This document shows, piece by piece, positions 7,238 to 16,542 of a stretch of DNA of 64,000 nucleotides. Source of the stretch: Gammaproteobacteria bacterium (lineage in GTDB: Bacteria; Pseudomonadota; Gammaproteobacteria; Competibacterales; Competibacteraceae); contig JACKNC010000001.1 in the NCBI GenBank assembly GCA_024235095.1, forward strand, positions 124,001 through 188,000, read 5' to 3'. Made by a program: the position numbers and the translations under genes. Position 1 is the stretch's first letter. Each line of letters starts with the position of its first letter. A model generated the notes under the pieces. The model was not told where the DNA came from, did no database searches, and saw only the letters and a list, made by a program, of their open reading frames with translations.

Positions 7238-9829
7238 TTAGAGATTGGGGATTGGGAATTGGGGACTGGGGATTGACCGCTTTTTGAAGCCGCCGCCAAT
7301 CAGCGTCGTCAAATCGGCTAACACCCGGGGCAGCACCACCATACCGCTCGGCGTAGCCAGATAGCGGGCTTCCCACTGAGGATCAAACTTTTCCTTGTAC
7401 TGGCGCAGACCCCGGAAATTGTAAAACGTCTCGCCATGCCCAAAGACCAGCGCGCCAAATCGATTCCACAGCGGCGCAAGGCTGCGGTTCTGCAAACCGG
7501 ACAGTGGCGCCATGCCCAGATTGAACCAGGCGTAACCTTGCGCGCGGCCCCATAACATGATCTTGAGCAACAGATAATCCATTAGACCTTGCGGACTGTC
7601 GGGCGAATAGCGCATTAAATCGACCGATAACTCCTCGCCTCCGCTTTGCCAGAGGTTAGCGAAGGCGTCTATTTGCTGATCGCGCCAGACGACAGCGACC
7701 GGCCCCATTCGCAAGTAGTCCTCGTCAAAAAAACCCAGGGAAAAGCCTTTTTCCCGCCTGCTTTTCCCATGCAGCCAGGCGTCGGAAACGTGCTTCAATC
7801 GGGGTAATAGCGATGATGAAACATCCACGGCTTCCACAATCTCGAAACGGCAGCCCTCCCGCTCCAGGCGGTTGACATAGTTGCGCATCGCTTTGCGGGC
7901 CTTGCCGTCCAGTGAAAAGGCGGTCAGCGCTACCCGCGCTTCTTCGCCAAATTTCAAGAGCGTCAAACCCAGATCTACATACAAGCCCAAATGGTCCGGG
8001 TGAACCTGATAGAACACTGGCCAGCCGTCATGGCGTTCGCATAATTCGCGGAATTGCCAGGCCAGTTCCCGGCGGTCTTCCTCGTGGCGGGCGACGGGAT
8101 CGCCCATGGCCACCCAGGTGCGGCCTTCCACAGCATACATCAGGAAAGCGCTGCGATCCGCATTGAACAAGAACGCCTTGTCGCCCAACAACGCGAGGTG
8201 GGCGTAGGTGCGCGGAAAGGCAACAGCGACCGCTCGCGCTTGTTGTAATTCGTTTGAACCTGGCCGGGTAGGTTCAAACGCGGCGGGTCGCAATAACTTG
8301 GCGATGCCAAAGAATAGCGCTGCACCCAGGGCGCCGACCATCGCACGTAGAAAGCGCGGCGCCTCACCCTGGTCGCTGAAGCTGAAATCCCACCACAGTT
8401 CGCTGGAATACTCGACATGCTTGTAGGAGAAGAAACCCAACCAGATTGAACACAGCAACACCACAGCAATCGCGGCGAGCCAGCCTGGCGTGAATCGTTC
8501 GCTGAACAGCGAAGCCTGCCGGTAGAACTGTCGCCGGGAGGGTAGCAAACCCGCCAATAGGACGGTCAGGATGATCGCTTCTTCGTAATCAGCGCCTTTC
8601 AGCAGCGAAGCGACGATGCCCGCGCCCAGAAAAATCACTGCCAGCAGCCAGGCGGCGTCGAGCCGGCGTTGCAAACCGCGCGCCAGCAATAACAGGCCCA
8701 TGCCGATCAGGCTACTCATAAAGTGGGAGATTTCCAGCACGGATAGCGGGATGTGGTGATGCAACCATTTCAGCCGAGTCTCGATCGCCGGGGTTGCGGT
8801 TGAAAACAGCAACACCGCGCCGCTGATCAGCGTTAGCAGGGCGAAAAGATGCGGGAGCAACACGGGAACCCAGGGACCTATCATTCGGGGCAACCACAAG
8901 ACCCGCTCCTTCTGATGCCGCAATTCGTACAAACCCAGCGTGAGCGCCGCCAGCGCCAGCGGCAAGAGGTAGTAGATCAGCCGATAGGCCAGCAACGCGC
9001 CAAGAATGTCGGCGCTGGGTAACTCGTTCTGGAGCATGAGCAGCACCAGCGACTCGAAAACGCCCAGGCCGCCGGGAATATGGCTGAGCAAGCCCGCAAT
9101 TTGCGCAATCAGGAACACACCGAGGACATGGCCGAAGCCGAGCGTTGCCGTGACTGGCAGCAACGTGTAAAGAACCGCGCTGGCCATGACCCAGTCGAGC
9201 GCGCCGATGGCGATTTGCAGCAAGGCCAGACGTGGCCGGACCATCGGCAATTCCCAAGGCCCTACCGACAATGGTTGGCGACGGAGGACGCCCAGCAATA
9301 CATAAACCGCCGGCAGAGCCAGCATCGACCCGCCCAACCATCGGTTGTCCAGCGCCAGCCCCGGAATCATGCGTAAATCCAGCGGTTCCAGCAGCAGCAC
9401 TCCGCCGCCTACGGTCAGAATGCCCAGCCATAGCGTCAGGGTTGTGAACAGCACAATGCGGGCAATGTCCACCGTGGTCAGTCCCCAACTGGAGTACAGC
9501 CGGTAGCGCAGGGAGCTGGAGGTCAATACCGACAGGCCGACCGAATTACTGAAAGCGTAACTGAGCAGCGCCGCGAAACCGACCTTGGGCCAAGGCAGCG
9601 GCTGGCGGATATAGCGGAGCGCCAGCCAGTCATAACCGGTCGTGACCAGATAGCTGAACGCAGTGACCAGCAGCGCCGCAAAAATCTGCATTGCCGGTAA
9701 TTGTCGCAGATACGCAGTGACATCCCGATAGCGGTCTTCGGCCAGCGCCTCGCGCAGCACCCACAAGGCGGCAACGAACAGTATCAAACCGATAAACGAA
9801 CCGGCGTATCGAGCGAAGAATATTTTCAT
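7238..9829 (-). CDS. mprF: Phosphatidylglycerol lysyltransferase (MprF)
   Basis: An 863-residue inner-membrane enzyme that transfers lysine (or another amino acid) from aminoacyl-tRNA to phosphatidylglycerol and flips the product, lowering net membrane charge. The ATG at 9829 (MKIFFARYAGSF) is chosen over the start 11 codons upstream because it leads straight into the first membrane helix. The N-terminal ~500 residues carry the many-helix flippase (HIPGGLGVFESLVL is typical), followed by a soluble DUF2156/GNAT-like synthase (WVAMGDPV, GKARKAMRNYVNRLEREG, WFNLGMAPLSG). The C-terminal tail KKRSIPSPQFPIPNL comes from a short DNA repeat. Order on this strand is metH, mprF, acvB, with a 55-bp gap after metH. 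Confidence 0.94.
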   Translation of the reverse strand: MKIFFARYAGSFIGLILFVAALWVLREALAEDRYRDVTAYLRQLPAMQIFAALLVTAFSYLVTTGYDWLALRYIRQPLPWPKVGFAALLSYAFSNSVGLSVLTSSSLRYRLYSSWGLTTVDIARIVLFTTLTLWLGILTVGGGVLLLEPLDLRMIPGLALDNRWLGGSMLALPAVYVLLGVLRRQPLSVGPWELPMVRPRLALLQIAIGALDWVMASAVLYTLLPVTATLGFGHVLGVFLIAQIAGLLSHIPGGLGVFESLVLLMLQNELPSADILGALLAYRLIYYLLPLALAALTLGLYELRHQKERVLWLPRMIGPWVPVLLPHLFALLTLISGAVLLFSTATPAIETRLKWLHHHIPLSVLEISHFMSSLIGMGLLLLARGLQRRLDAAWLLAVIFLGAGIVASLLKGADYEEAIILTVLLAGLLPSRRQFYRQASLFSERFTPGWLAAIAVVLLCSIWLGFFSYKHVEYSSELWWDFSFSDQGEAPRFLRAMVGALGAALFFGIAKLLRPAAFEPTRPGSNELQQARAVAVAFPRTYAHLALLGDKAFLFNADRSAFLMYAVEGRTWVAMGDPVARHEEDRRELAWQFRELCERHDGWPVFYQVHPDHLGLYVDLGLTLLKFGEEARVALTAFSLDGKARKAMRNYVNRLEREGCRFEIVEAVDVSSSLLPRLKHVSDAWLHGKSRREKGFSLGFFDEDYLRMGPVAVVWRDQQIDAFANLWQSGGEELSVDLMRYSPDSPQGLMDYLLLKIMLWGRAQGYAWFNLGMAPLSGLQNRSLAPLWNRFGALVFGHGETFYNFRGLRQYKEKFDPQWEARYLATPSGMVVLPRVLADLTTLIGGGFKKRSIPSPQFPIPNL
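7242..7276. repeat. Short tandem repeat spanning the mprF 3' end
   Basis: Four to five imperfect copies of a GATTGGG-type unit. On the minus strand they encode the last residues of MprF (SPQFPIPNL), so the C-terminus of that protein looks repeat-derived. Confidence 0.7.
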
Positions 9830-9884
9830 GGCCAGACGAAAAGAAATCCCTCTTTGGTGCAACGCTCATCCAATCAATTGTCAA

Positions 9885-12800
9885 TCAATCCTCATCCGGT
9901 TCATAACCCAGACTCGGCGCCAGCCACTTTTCCGCCTCCGCCAGGGTCCAGTCCTTGCGCCGGGCGTAGTCGGCAACCTGATCGCGACCGAGCCGCCCTA
10001 CGCCGAAATAGCGCGCCTCGGGATGGCTGAAATACCAGCCACTGACTGCCGCCGTCGGGGTCATGGCGAAGCTCTCGGTCAGATGGATGCCTGCATTATG
10101 ATCCACATCCAATAACCGCCAGAGTAAATCTTTCTCAGTGTGGTCGGGACAGGCTGGATAACCGGGGGCCGGGCGAATCCCGCGATATTGCTCAGCAATC
10201 AGATCGTTATTGCTCAGCGTCTCATCCGCCGCATAGCCCCAGAACTCCTTGCGCGCTCGCTCATGCAAACGCTCGGCAAAGGCTTCCGCCAAGCGATCGG
10301 CTAATGCCTTCAATAAAATAGCACTGTAGTCGTCATGAACCCGCTCGAAGGCAGCCACCTGTTCCTCAATGCCGATACCCGCAGTCACCGCGAACGCACC
10401 CAGAAAGTCGACGACGCCCGATTCACGCGGCGCAATCCAGTCCGCAAGACAGTAATGGGGTTTGCCGGCCGGTTTCGGACCTTGTTGACGCAGGTGATGG
10501 AGCGTCATCAATGCCTGATTGCACGTCTGATCGGTATAAAGCGCTATATCGTCATTGTCGACCTGGTGCGCCGGGAAAAAGCCGATCACCGCCCGCGCCG
10601 TCAGCCAGTCTTTGGTGATGATTTTATCGAGCATGGCCTGGGCGTCGGCGAAGAGTTGGCGGGCGTGTTCGCCCTGTGCGGGATCGTCAAAGATCGCCGG
10701 ATAGCGCCCGCGCAGTTCCCATGCCTGGAAAAACGGCGTCCAGTCAATTCGTTCCACTAATTCCGCTAATGGGTAGTCGTCGAACGTGCGAATGCCGAGG
10801 AAGCGGGGTTGTGGCGGGATATAAGTCGACCCATCGAGGACAGGCCGGTTAGCGCGGACTTGGGCAAGCGGCAACAACGCTTCGCGCCCACGACGATTGG
10901 CGTGTTGCTCGCGTTTCTGGACATAATCGGCTTTGGTTTTGGCCATATAGCCGGCCTTGGCATCGACGCTCACCAGGTTTTGCGCCACGCCCACCGCCCG
11001 CGAGGCGTCCTTGACATAGACCACCGCGCCCGGATATTGCGGGTCGATTTTCACCGCCGTGTGCATAACCGACGTGGTCGCGCCGCCGATGAGCAACGGG
11101 ATGTTGAAGCCCTGCCGCTTCATTTCCCTGGCGACGTTGACCATTTCATCCAGTGACGGGGTAATCAACCCGGACAGGCCGATCATGTCCGCTCCATGCT
11201 CACGCGCAGCGTCGAGAATCTTCTGTGCGGGAACCATCACCCCGAGATCGACGACTTCAAAGTTATTGCATTGCAGCACCACGCCGACAATGTTCTTGCC
11301 GATGTCATGCACATCGCCCTTGACCGTGGCCAGCACAATCCGGCCATTGCTGCGGCGCTCGCCTTCCGCCTGTTCCGCTTCGATGTAGGGAATCAGGTAA
11401 GCGACGGATTTCTTCATCACCCGCGCTGATTTCACAACCTGCGGCAGAAACATTTTGCCCGCGCCGAACAGATCGCCGACCACGTTCATACCATCCATCA
11501 ATGGCCCTTCAATGACCTGTAAAGGTCGATCGAAATGCTGACGGGCTTCCTCAGTGTCGGTCTCGATGAACTCGTCGATACCCTTGATCAGCGCATGTTC
11601 CAGTCGTTTAGCGACGGGCCAGGAACGCCACTCCTGCACCTTCTCCGGAGCGGCTGACGCCTCGCCGGTCTGGTATTGCGGCGCGATGTCCAGCAACCGC
11701 TCAGTGGCGTCCGGACGACGGTTAAGAATCACGTCTTCGACCCGTTCCTGCAGTTCAACCGGAATTTCCTCGTAGATCGCCAACTGCCCAGCATTGACGA
11801 TGCCCATATCCATACCGGCGTGGATGGCGTGATAAAGGAAGACCGAATGAATCGCCTCGCGCACCGGGTTGTTGCCCCGGAAGGAAAAGGACACATTGGA
11901 CACGCCGCCGGAGATTAGCGCATGAGGCAAGGCCGCCTTGATGCGCCGGGTGGCTTCAATGAAATCCAGCCCATAGCGGTTATGTTCCTCAATTCCAGTG
12001 GCAACGGCGAAAATGTTGGGATCGAAAATAATGTCCTGGGGCGGAAATCCCACTTGCTCGGTCAGAATCCGATAAGCGCGCTGGCAGATGGCGAATTTGC
12101 GCTCCTCGGTGTCGGCCTGGCCTTGTTCGTCAAAAGCCATGACAATCGCCGCCGCGCCATAGCGACGGACTAACCGGGCCTGACGGATAAACTCCGCCGC
12201 CCCTTCTTTCATGCTAATTGAGTTCACCACCGGCTTACCCTGGATGCGCTTGAGACCGGCTTCCAGAATTTCCCATTTGGAGGAATCGATCATCACCGGC
12301 GTCCGGCTGATATCCGGCTCGGCGGCGATCAGATTGAGAAAGGTAGTCATAGCCTCCTTCGAGTCCAGCATCCCTTCATCCATGTTGATGTCGATGATCT
12401 GCGCACCGTTTTCGACCTGCTGGCGAGCGACATCCAGCGCGCTGTTGTAATCACCCGATTTGATCAGCCGTTTGAATACGGCGGAACCAGTGACATTGGT
12501 GCGCTCGCCGACGTTGATGAATAACGAGTCGGGACCAATATTGAGCGGTTCCAGTCCGGCCAATCGGCAATGCGGCTCGATGGTCGGGATTTGCCGGGGC
12601 GGGAAGTCTTTGACAGCCTCGACAATGGCGCGGATGTGGGCCGGGGTGGTGCCGCAGCAGCCGCCGACGATGTTGAGAAAACCGCTTTCAGCGAATTCAC
12701 GGATCGTGGCGGCCATCATCTCCGGAGTTTCATCATACTCGCCGAAGGCATTGGGCAACCCGGCGTTGGGATGGGCGGAAACATGCGTGTCGGCGATGCG

Positions 12801-13589
12801 CGCCAGTTCAGCGATGTAGGGTCGTAGTTGCGTCGCGCCCAGCGCGCAGTTGAGGCCAAAGGATAAGGGCCGGATATGCGAAAGCGAGTTCCAGAACGCC
12901 TCGGTCGTTTGCCCGGATAAAGTGCGCCCGGAAGCGTCGGTGATGGTGCCGGAAATCATCACCGGTAGCCGGAGGCCGGAGTCATCGAAAAATTGCTGGA
13001 TGGCGAACAGCGCGGCCTTGGCGTTCAGCGTGTCGAAGATCGTTTCAACCAGCAGTAGGTCCACGCCACCCTCGACCAGCGCCTGGGCGGCTTCGGTGTA
13101 AGCAACGACCAGTTCATCAAAGGTGATGTTGCGGAAACCGGGATTGTTGACATCCGGCGACAGACTGGCAGTGCGGTTGGTAGGGCCAAGTATTCCGGCA
13201 ACAAAGCGGGGTTGCGCGGGGTTGCGAGCGGTAAATTCATCGGCGACTTTACGGGCCAGCCGCGCCGCTTTGCGGTTTAACTCTGGTACGAGATTTTCCA
13301 TGCCGTAGTCGTGCATGGACACCGAGGTCGAGTTGAAGGTGTTGGTTTCGAGAATATCTGCACCGGCATCCAGATAGGCGGCGTGAATCTCCCGAATGAT
13401 CGCTGGTTGGGTTAATACCAGCAGGTCGTTATTGCCTTTGAGGTCGCTGGGCCAGTCGCGGAACCGTTCGCCCCGGTAATCGGCCTCTTGCAGGCGGTAA
13501 CTCTGGATCATGGTGCCCATCGCCCCGTCCAAAATGAGAATGCGGCGGGCGAGCAGGTCAGAGAGTTCGGCGGTTCGGTCAAAGGGCAT
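9885..13589 (-). CDS. metH: Cobalamin-dependent methionine synthase
   Basis: A 1234-residue enzyme that moves a methyl group from 5-methyltetrahydrofolate to homocysteine through methylcobalamin; E. coli MetH has 1227 residues. Module order is canonical. The homocysteine-binding barrel (LDGAMGTMIQ near the N-terminus, zinc ligands in VGGCCGTTPAHIR) is followed by the pterin-binding barrel (NVGERTNVTGS). Next comes the cobalamin domain with DVHDIGKN, whose lower axial ligand is His761, and then a C-terminal reactivation domain with the SAM-binding signature RPAPGYPACPDH. The start at 13589 gives MPFDRTAELSDLLARR, matching the family. No B12, SAM or SAH riboswitch could be made out upstream. 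It is probably the first gene of a minus-strand run with mprF. Confidence 0.97.
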   Translation of the reverse strand: MPFDRTAELSDLLARRILILDGAMGTMIQSYRLQEADYRGERFRDWPSDLKGNNDLLVLTQPAIIREIHAAYLDAGADILETNTFNSTSVSMHDYGMENLVPELNRKAARLARKVADEFTARNPAQPRFVAGILGPTNRTASLSPDVNNPGFRNITFDELVVAYTEAAQALVEGGVDLLLVETIFDTLNAKAALFAIQQFFDDSGLRLPVMISGTITDASGRTLSGQTTEAFWNSLSHIRPLSFGLNCALGATQLRPYIAELARIADTHVSAHPNAGLPNAFGEYDETPEMMAATIREFAESGFLNIVGGCCGTTPAHIRAIVEAVKDFPPRQIPTIEPHCRLAGLEPLNIGPDSLFINVGERTNVTGSAVFKRLIKSGDYNSALDVARQQVENGAQIIDINMDEGMLDSKEAMTTFLNLIAAEPDISRTPVMIDSSKWEILEAGLKRIQGKPVVNSISMKEGAAEFIRQARLVRRYGAAAIVMAFDEQGQADTEERKFAICQRAYRILTEQVGFPPQDIIFDPNIFAVATGIEEHNRYGLDFIEATRRIKAALPHALISGGVSNVSFSFRGNNPVREAIHSVFLYHAIHAGMDMGIVNAGQLAIYEEIPVELQERVEDVILNRRPDATERLLDIAPQYQTGEASAAPEKVQEWRSWPVAKRLEHALIKGIDEFIETDTEEARQHFDRPLQVIEGPLMDGMNVVGDLFGAGKMFLPQVVKSARVMKKSVAYLIPYIEAEQAEGERRSNGRIVLATVKGDVHDIGKNIVGVVLQCNNFEVVDLGVMVPAQKILDAAREHGADMIGLSGLITPSLDEMVNVAREMKRQGFNIPLLIGGATTSVMHTAVKIDPQYPGAVVYVKDASRAVGVAQNLVSVDAKAGYMAKTKADYVQKREQHANRRGREALLPLAQVRANRPVLDGSTYIPPQPRFLGIRTFDDYPLAELVERIDWTPFFQAWELRGRYPAIFDDPAQGEHARQLFADAQAMLDKIITKDWLTARAVIGFFPAHQVDNDDIALYTDQTCNQALMTLHHLRQQGPKPAGKPHYCLADWIAPRESGVVDFLGAFAVTAGIGIEEQVAAFERVHDDYSAILLKALADRLAEAFAERLHERARKEFWGYAADETLSNNDLIAEQYRGIRPAPGYPACPDHTEKDLLWRLLDVDHNAGIHLTESFAMTPTAAVSGWYFSHPEARYFGVGRLGRDQVADYARRKDWTLAEAEKWLAPSLGYEPDED

Positions 13590-13888
13590 CAGCAGGGTAC
13601 TCGGAGATTTGAGCGGAATGGAAACGGTTTTTTGGATTATGGGTTTAGCTAATACATTCTATGCAATCAGGGTAGACTCTGATCAATTCTTATGTGTAGT
13701 GATCTTACTACCTGTCAGTTCCTCATCATGGGGCAGATCGGGTAGAAGGGAGGTAAGCATTGACGGGAGTTTATCGGAAATCGTGTTGAGCTTGGGCTAA
13801 AATACCCAGGTTATGCCTGAAGCACAGCTATTCTGAAACAGCGCCGAATTCCCCGGAAACAGGAAATCTGGACAGGAAAATCCCGGAT
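13590..13888. other. Divergent intergenic region between metH and thiW
   Basis: About 300 bp that must hold both divergent promoters. I looked for cobalamin, SAH and TPP riboswitch cores (such as the TPP CTGAGA element) and found none. No ORF with protein-like features. Confidence 0.4.
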
Positions 13889-14413
13889 ATGTCGATCCAC
13901 GACTCACCTAACACCTCGGCGCAAGGCGCGATCCCGCCTACTCGCCTGATCGCTTACAGCGTCGCGTTGGCGGCGCTGGCGGTCGCCCTGTCGCCGATTA
14001 GCATTCCCATCGGCATCGCCAAGATATCGCCGACTCAACACTTCATCAACGTCATCGCTGGGGCGCTGGTTGGCCCCTGGTGGGGACTGGCCATTGCGCT
14101 GGTGACTTCGCTGATCCGCAACGCCATCGGTTTGGGTACGCCGCTTGCCTTTCCCGGCAGCGTGTTTGGCGTGGTGCTGGCCGGACTGGCCTACCGCTAT
14201 ACCCGCAATGTGTATTTTACCGCTTTGGGTGAAATCATTGGCACGGGCTTGATTGGCGCGTCGATTGGCGCGCTGCTGGTTGCGCCTTACCTGATGGGTA
14301 AAGACCTGGCGTTGACCCTGCTGATTCTCCCCTTCCTGCTGTCTTCGGCAGCCGGCGCAGCGCTGGGAATCACTGGTCTGGGGATTTTACGGCGACTTGG
14401 TTATTTGCGCTGA
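13889..14413 (+). CDS. thiW: ThiW-like ECF transporter S component
   Basis: A 174-residue integral membrane protein with about five to six hydrophobic segments, resembling ThiW, the substrate-binding S component of energy-coupling factor importers thought to take up a thiazole precursor of thiamine. Family-like blocks include the ...SPISIPIGIAKISPTQHFINVIAGALVGP... region (residues 35-60) and the ...FPGSVFGVVLAGLAYRYT... region (90-107). No EcfA or EcfT gene is present, so it would share an energising module coded elsewhere. Its stop is 5 nt from the nfi start, so the two are probably co-transcribed. No thiamine riboswitch is seen. Confidence 0.75.
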   Translation: MSIHDSPNTSAQGAIPPTRLIAYSVALAALAVALSPISIPIGIAKISPTQHFINVIAGALVGPWWGLAIALVTSLIRNAIGLGTPLAFPGSVFGVVLAGLAYRYTRNVYFTALGEIIGTGLIGASIGALLVAPYLMGKDLALTLLILPFLLSSAAGAALGITGLGILRRLGYLR

Positions 14414-14418
14414 GTGAT

Positions 14419-15102
14419 ATGACTCAATCCCCGACCGGGATGAAAACCACTGTCGTCCATTCCTGGAATCTCAGTCCCGCCGAAGCTATCGCCTTGCAGC
14501 GGGAATTGCGTCCTCATCTGATTCTGGAGGATCGGTTGGCGGCGGTGCGGCGGGTGGCCGGAGTCGATGTCGGATTTGAGGAAAGCGGCGCTGTGACCCG
14601 TGCGGCCATTGCGGTGCTGCGCTACCCGGAACTGGAGGTGCTGGAAACCGCTATCGCCCGTCGTCCGACCTCCTTTCCCTACGTGCCGGGACTCCTCTCC
14701 TTCCGCGAACTGCCCGCCGTGCTGGAGGCGTTGGAACAGTTGCGGAAACCGCCGGACCTGTTGCTGTGCGACGGACAAGGCATTGCCCATCCCCGGCGCT
14801 TGGGCATCGCTAGCCATCTGGGTTTGCTGGTGGATATTCCATCGATTGGCGTGGCCAAGACTCGCTTATGCGGTGCACACGACGACCCGCTGAATCAGCG
14901 TGGCGCATGGGCGCCGTTGTGGGCGAAGGGTGAAATCATTGGCGCGGTATTGCGAACCCGACCCAATGTCAAACCGCTGTACATTTCGCCCGGTCACCGG
15001 ATCAGCCTGGATACGGCCATTCACTATGTAATGGCCTGCTGTACCCGCTACCGCCTGCCGGAAACGACGCGCCATGCGCATCGGTTAGCGTCAGAACGAT
15101 AG
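14419..15102 (+). CDS. nfi: Endonuclease V
   Basis: A 227-residue DNA repair nuclease that nicks DNA one base 3' of deaminated bases such as hypoxanthine. Active-site acidic residues are visible at Asp50 (VAGVDVGF), Glu97 (GLLSFRE) and Asp118 (LLCDGQGIAHPR), and the strand-separating wedge is YVPG (88-91). The length matches the family (~220-230). A second ATG eight codons in (14440) is a possible alternative start. It follows thiW by 5 nt, an unusual partner, so co-transcription is likely but shared function is not implied. Confidence 0.95.
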   Translation: MTQSPTGMKTTVVHSWNLSPAEAIALQRELRPHLILEDRLAAVRRVAGVDVGFEESGAVTRAAIAVLRYPELEVLETAIARRPTSFPYVPGLLSFRELPAVLEALEQLRKPPDLLLCDGQGIAHPRRLGIASHLGLLVDIPSIGVAKTRLCGAHDDPLNQRGAWAPLWAKGEIIGAVLRTRPNVKPLYISPGHRISLDTAIHYVMACCTRYRLPETTRHAHRLASER

Positions 15103-15147
15103 GCCGGATCAAAGCGAAGCGTTGCCCGACAGCGCGAAGGGATGAGT

Positions 15148-16200
15148 TCAGGTCATCACCCGTGGCGTCAACATCCGGCGCGCTTGTTCCAGGAAATCGG
15201 GTTGCGGCAACAGTTCACTGCTGGGAAAGCGCGCAAACAACATGGTGAAGCGGCGCGCATCCTGACGCAACACAATCTCATCGAATTCCAGCATGTTCGT
15301 GTTATGCCGCGAATTCGCCGACATCTTGACGTTCATGTGGTTGAGATGCAGGATGACCCGTTCCAACCGCAGGTGTTTTTCCGGCTCGCGCAAGGTTGCA
15401 GCGACTTTCGCCAGATGGTTTTCAATGGTGGCGGAACTGATGCGGATGTGCGTCAACTCGGTTTCGATTTCCTGCAACTGCTTTTCCAGCGCGCCAGCGT
15501 CGGGCGCGGCGGGAACCCGGATTTCCATCAGCGGTTCCAACGCCAGCGTACTGGCTTTGTAGAGTTGCGCCTTTTTCTGCAACAGCAGGCGCTGTTGCTG
15601 CTCCAGTTGCTGCTTGCGGCTGCGGGTGGAGAGCAGGCGTTGCAGCGCAATCTCAACCAGGTAGTCGAATACCCGATTCATGGCGTTGTGGCGACTCTCG
15701 GTCGCACTGTCGGTCGGCAGAGAGACGCGCGGGTCATGGAAATTCACCACGGTTTGCACAACGTCGCGCCGCATCAAGTCGCCCTGTAAATCCATGCCGA
15801 TGATGTTTTTCTCGACCCGTTCCGCCACGAGAACCGCATAAAGCGTCTCGGGCAACGGACCAGGGTTTTGGTCGAGATAGCCGAGCATCCCCTGACTGAA
15901 GCTGATGACTTCCCGCAGTTGTTCTGGCGAGGCGAACAGTGCGCGCACTCGGGGATCGGTCGTGAAACTGCGCCGGCTGAGTTCGACCGCCGGCGGAAAG
16001 GTGTCGACAAAGGCGACCACGAATTCGATGGCCTGCTCCACGGCGTCGCGCAATTTGCGCTGATAGTGTCTGACCGCACGCAGGCGCGGATCGGTGCCGT
16101 CTACCACCCGCTCAATTGCGGATCGAATCAACGCTTCATCAAACTTGCCCGGTTTGTTGGGGGCGGTAGTGAAAATGGATTGCAGCAGGCGCAGCACCAT
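15148..16200 (-). CDS. Uncharacterised helical/coiled-coil protein (350 aa)
   Basis: Function not recognised. A soluble, mostly helical protein with no signal peptide or membrane segment. The middle is strongly coiled-coil and glutamine-rich (TRSRKQQLEQQQRLLLQ), followed by an alanine/proline linker and a second helical stretch (LEKQLQEIETELTHIR). The C-terminal part is rich in RLERVILHLNHMNVK-like patterns. The start MVLRLLQSIF at 16200 is the only good one. It converges with nfi (45 bp apart) and stands alone. The pattern suggests a structural or scaffolding protein. Confidence 0.7.
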   Translation of the reverse strand: MVLRLLQSIFTTAPNKPGKFDEALIRSAIERVVDGTDPRLRAVRHYQRKLRDAVEQAIEFVVAFVDTFPPAVELSRRSFTTDPRVRALFASPEQLREVISFSQGMLGYLDQNPGPLPETLYAVLVAERVEKNIIGMDLQGDLMRRDVVQTVVNFHDPRVSLPTDSATESRHNAMNRVFDYLVEIALQRLLSTRSRKQQLEQQQRLLLQKKAQLYKASTLALEPLMEIRVPAAPDAGALEKQLQEIETELTHIRISSATIENHLAKVAATLREPEKHLRLERVILHLNHMNVKMSANSRHNTNMLEFDEIVLRQDARRFTMLFARFPSSELLPQPDFLEQARRMLTPRVMT

Positions 16201-16349
16201 GCTTTGGGTCTCCTCTGAGGCGTGGGTTAGCGCCGGTGACTACAGGGACAACGTTTTTTGCATATCAGAATTATAGGCTGACCCGTTATTTCGCGCATTG
16301 AGCTTGACTGTGGTTAGTCATGATTTGAACAGATATGATTAAATCCGGT

Positions 16350-16464
16350 GTAAGCATTCACCTCCCCCCTTTGAAAAAGGGGGGCTGGGGGGGATTGCGC
16401 ACGGGCGACGGGGCCAAAATCCCCCCTAACCCCCCTTTGCCAAAGGGGGGGACTGAACGGTTAC
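16350..16464 (-). repeat. Palindromic MITE-like repeat, copy 1 (subfamily A, reverse orientation)
   Basis: A 115-bp segment bounded by GTAAGC...GGTTAC with two C-run/G-run palindromes (CCCCCCTTT...AAAGGGGGG) separated by a spacer containing GGGCGACGGGGCC. It is the reverse complement of the copy at 24016-24128 with a few changes, and also matches 53683-53795. It holds no ORF and may form two strong stem-loops. Confidence 0.8.
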
Positions 16465-16542
16465 AATCCGATAAACAGGCATGGCCATCGAAAACATTAT
16501 TGGTTTATCGGCGATTATCCAATGTAATGGGAGCAAAAATTG

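Noticed and set aside
13590..13888. B12, SAM/SAH or TPP riboswitch upstream of metH or thiW
   Set aside because: None of the conserved cores could be found by eye.
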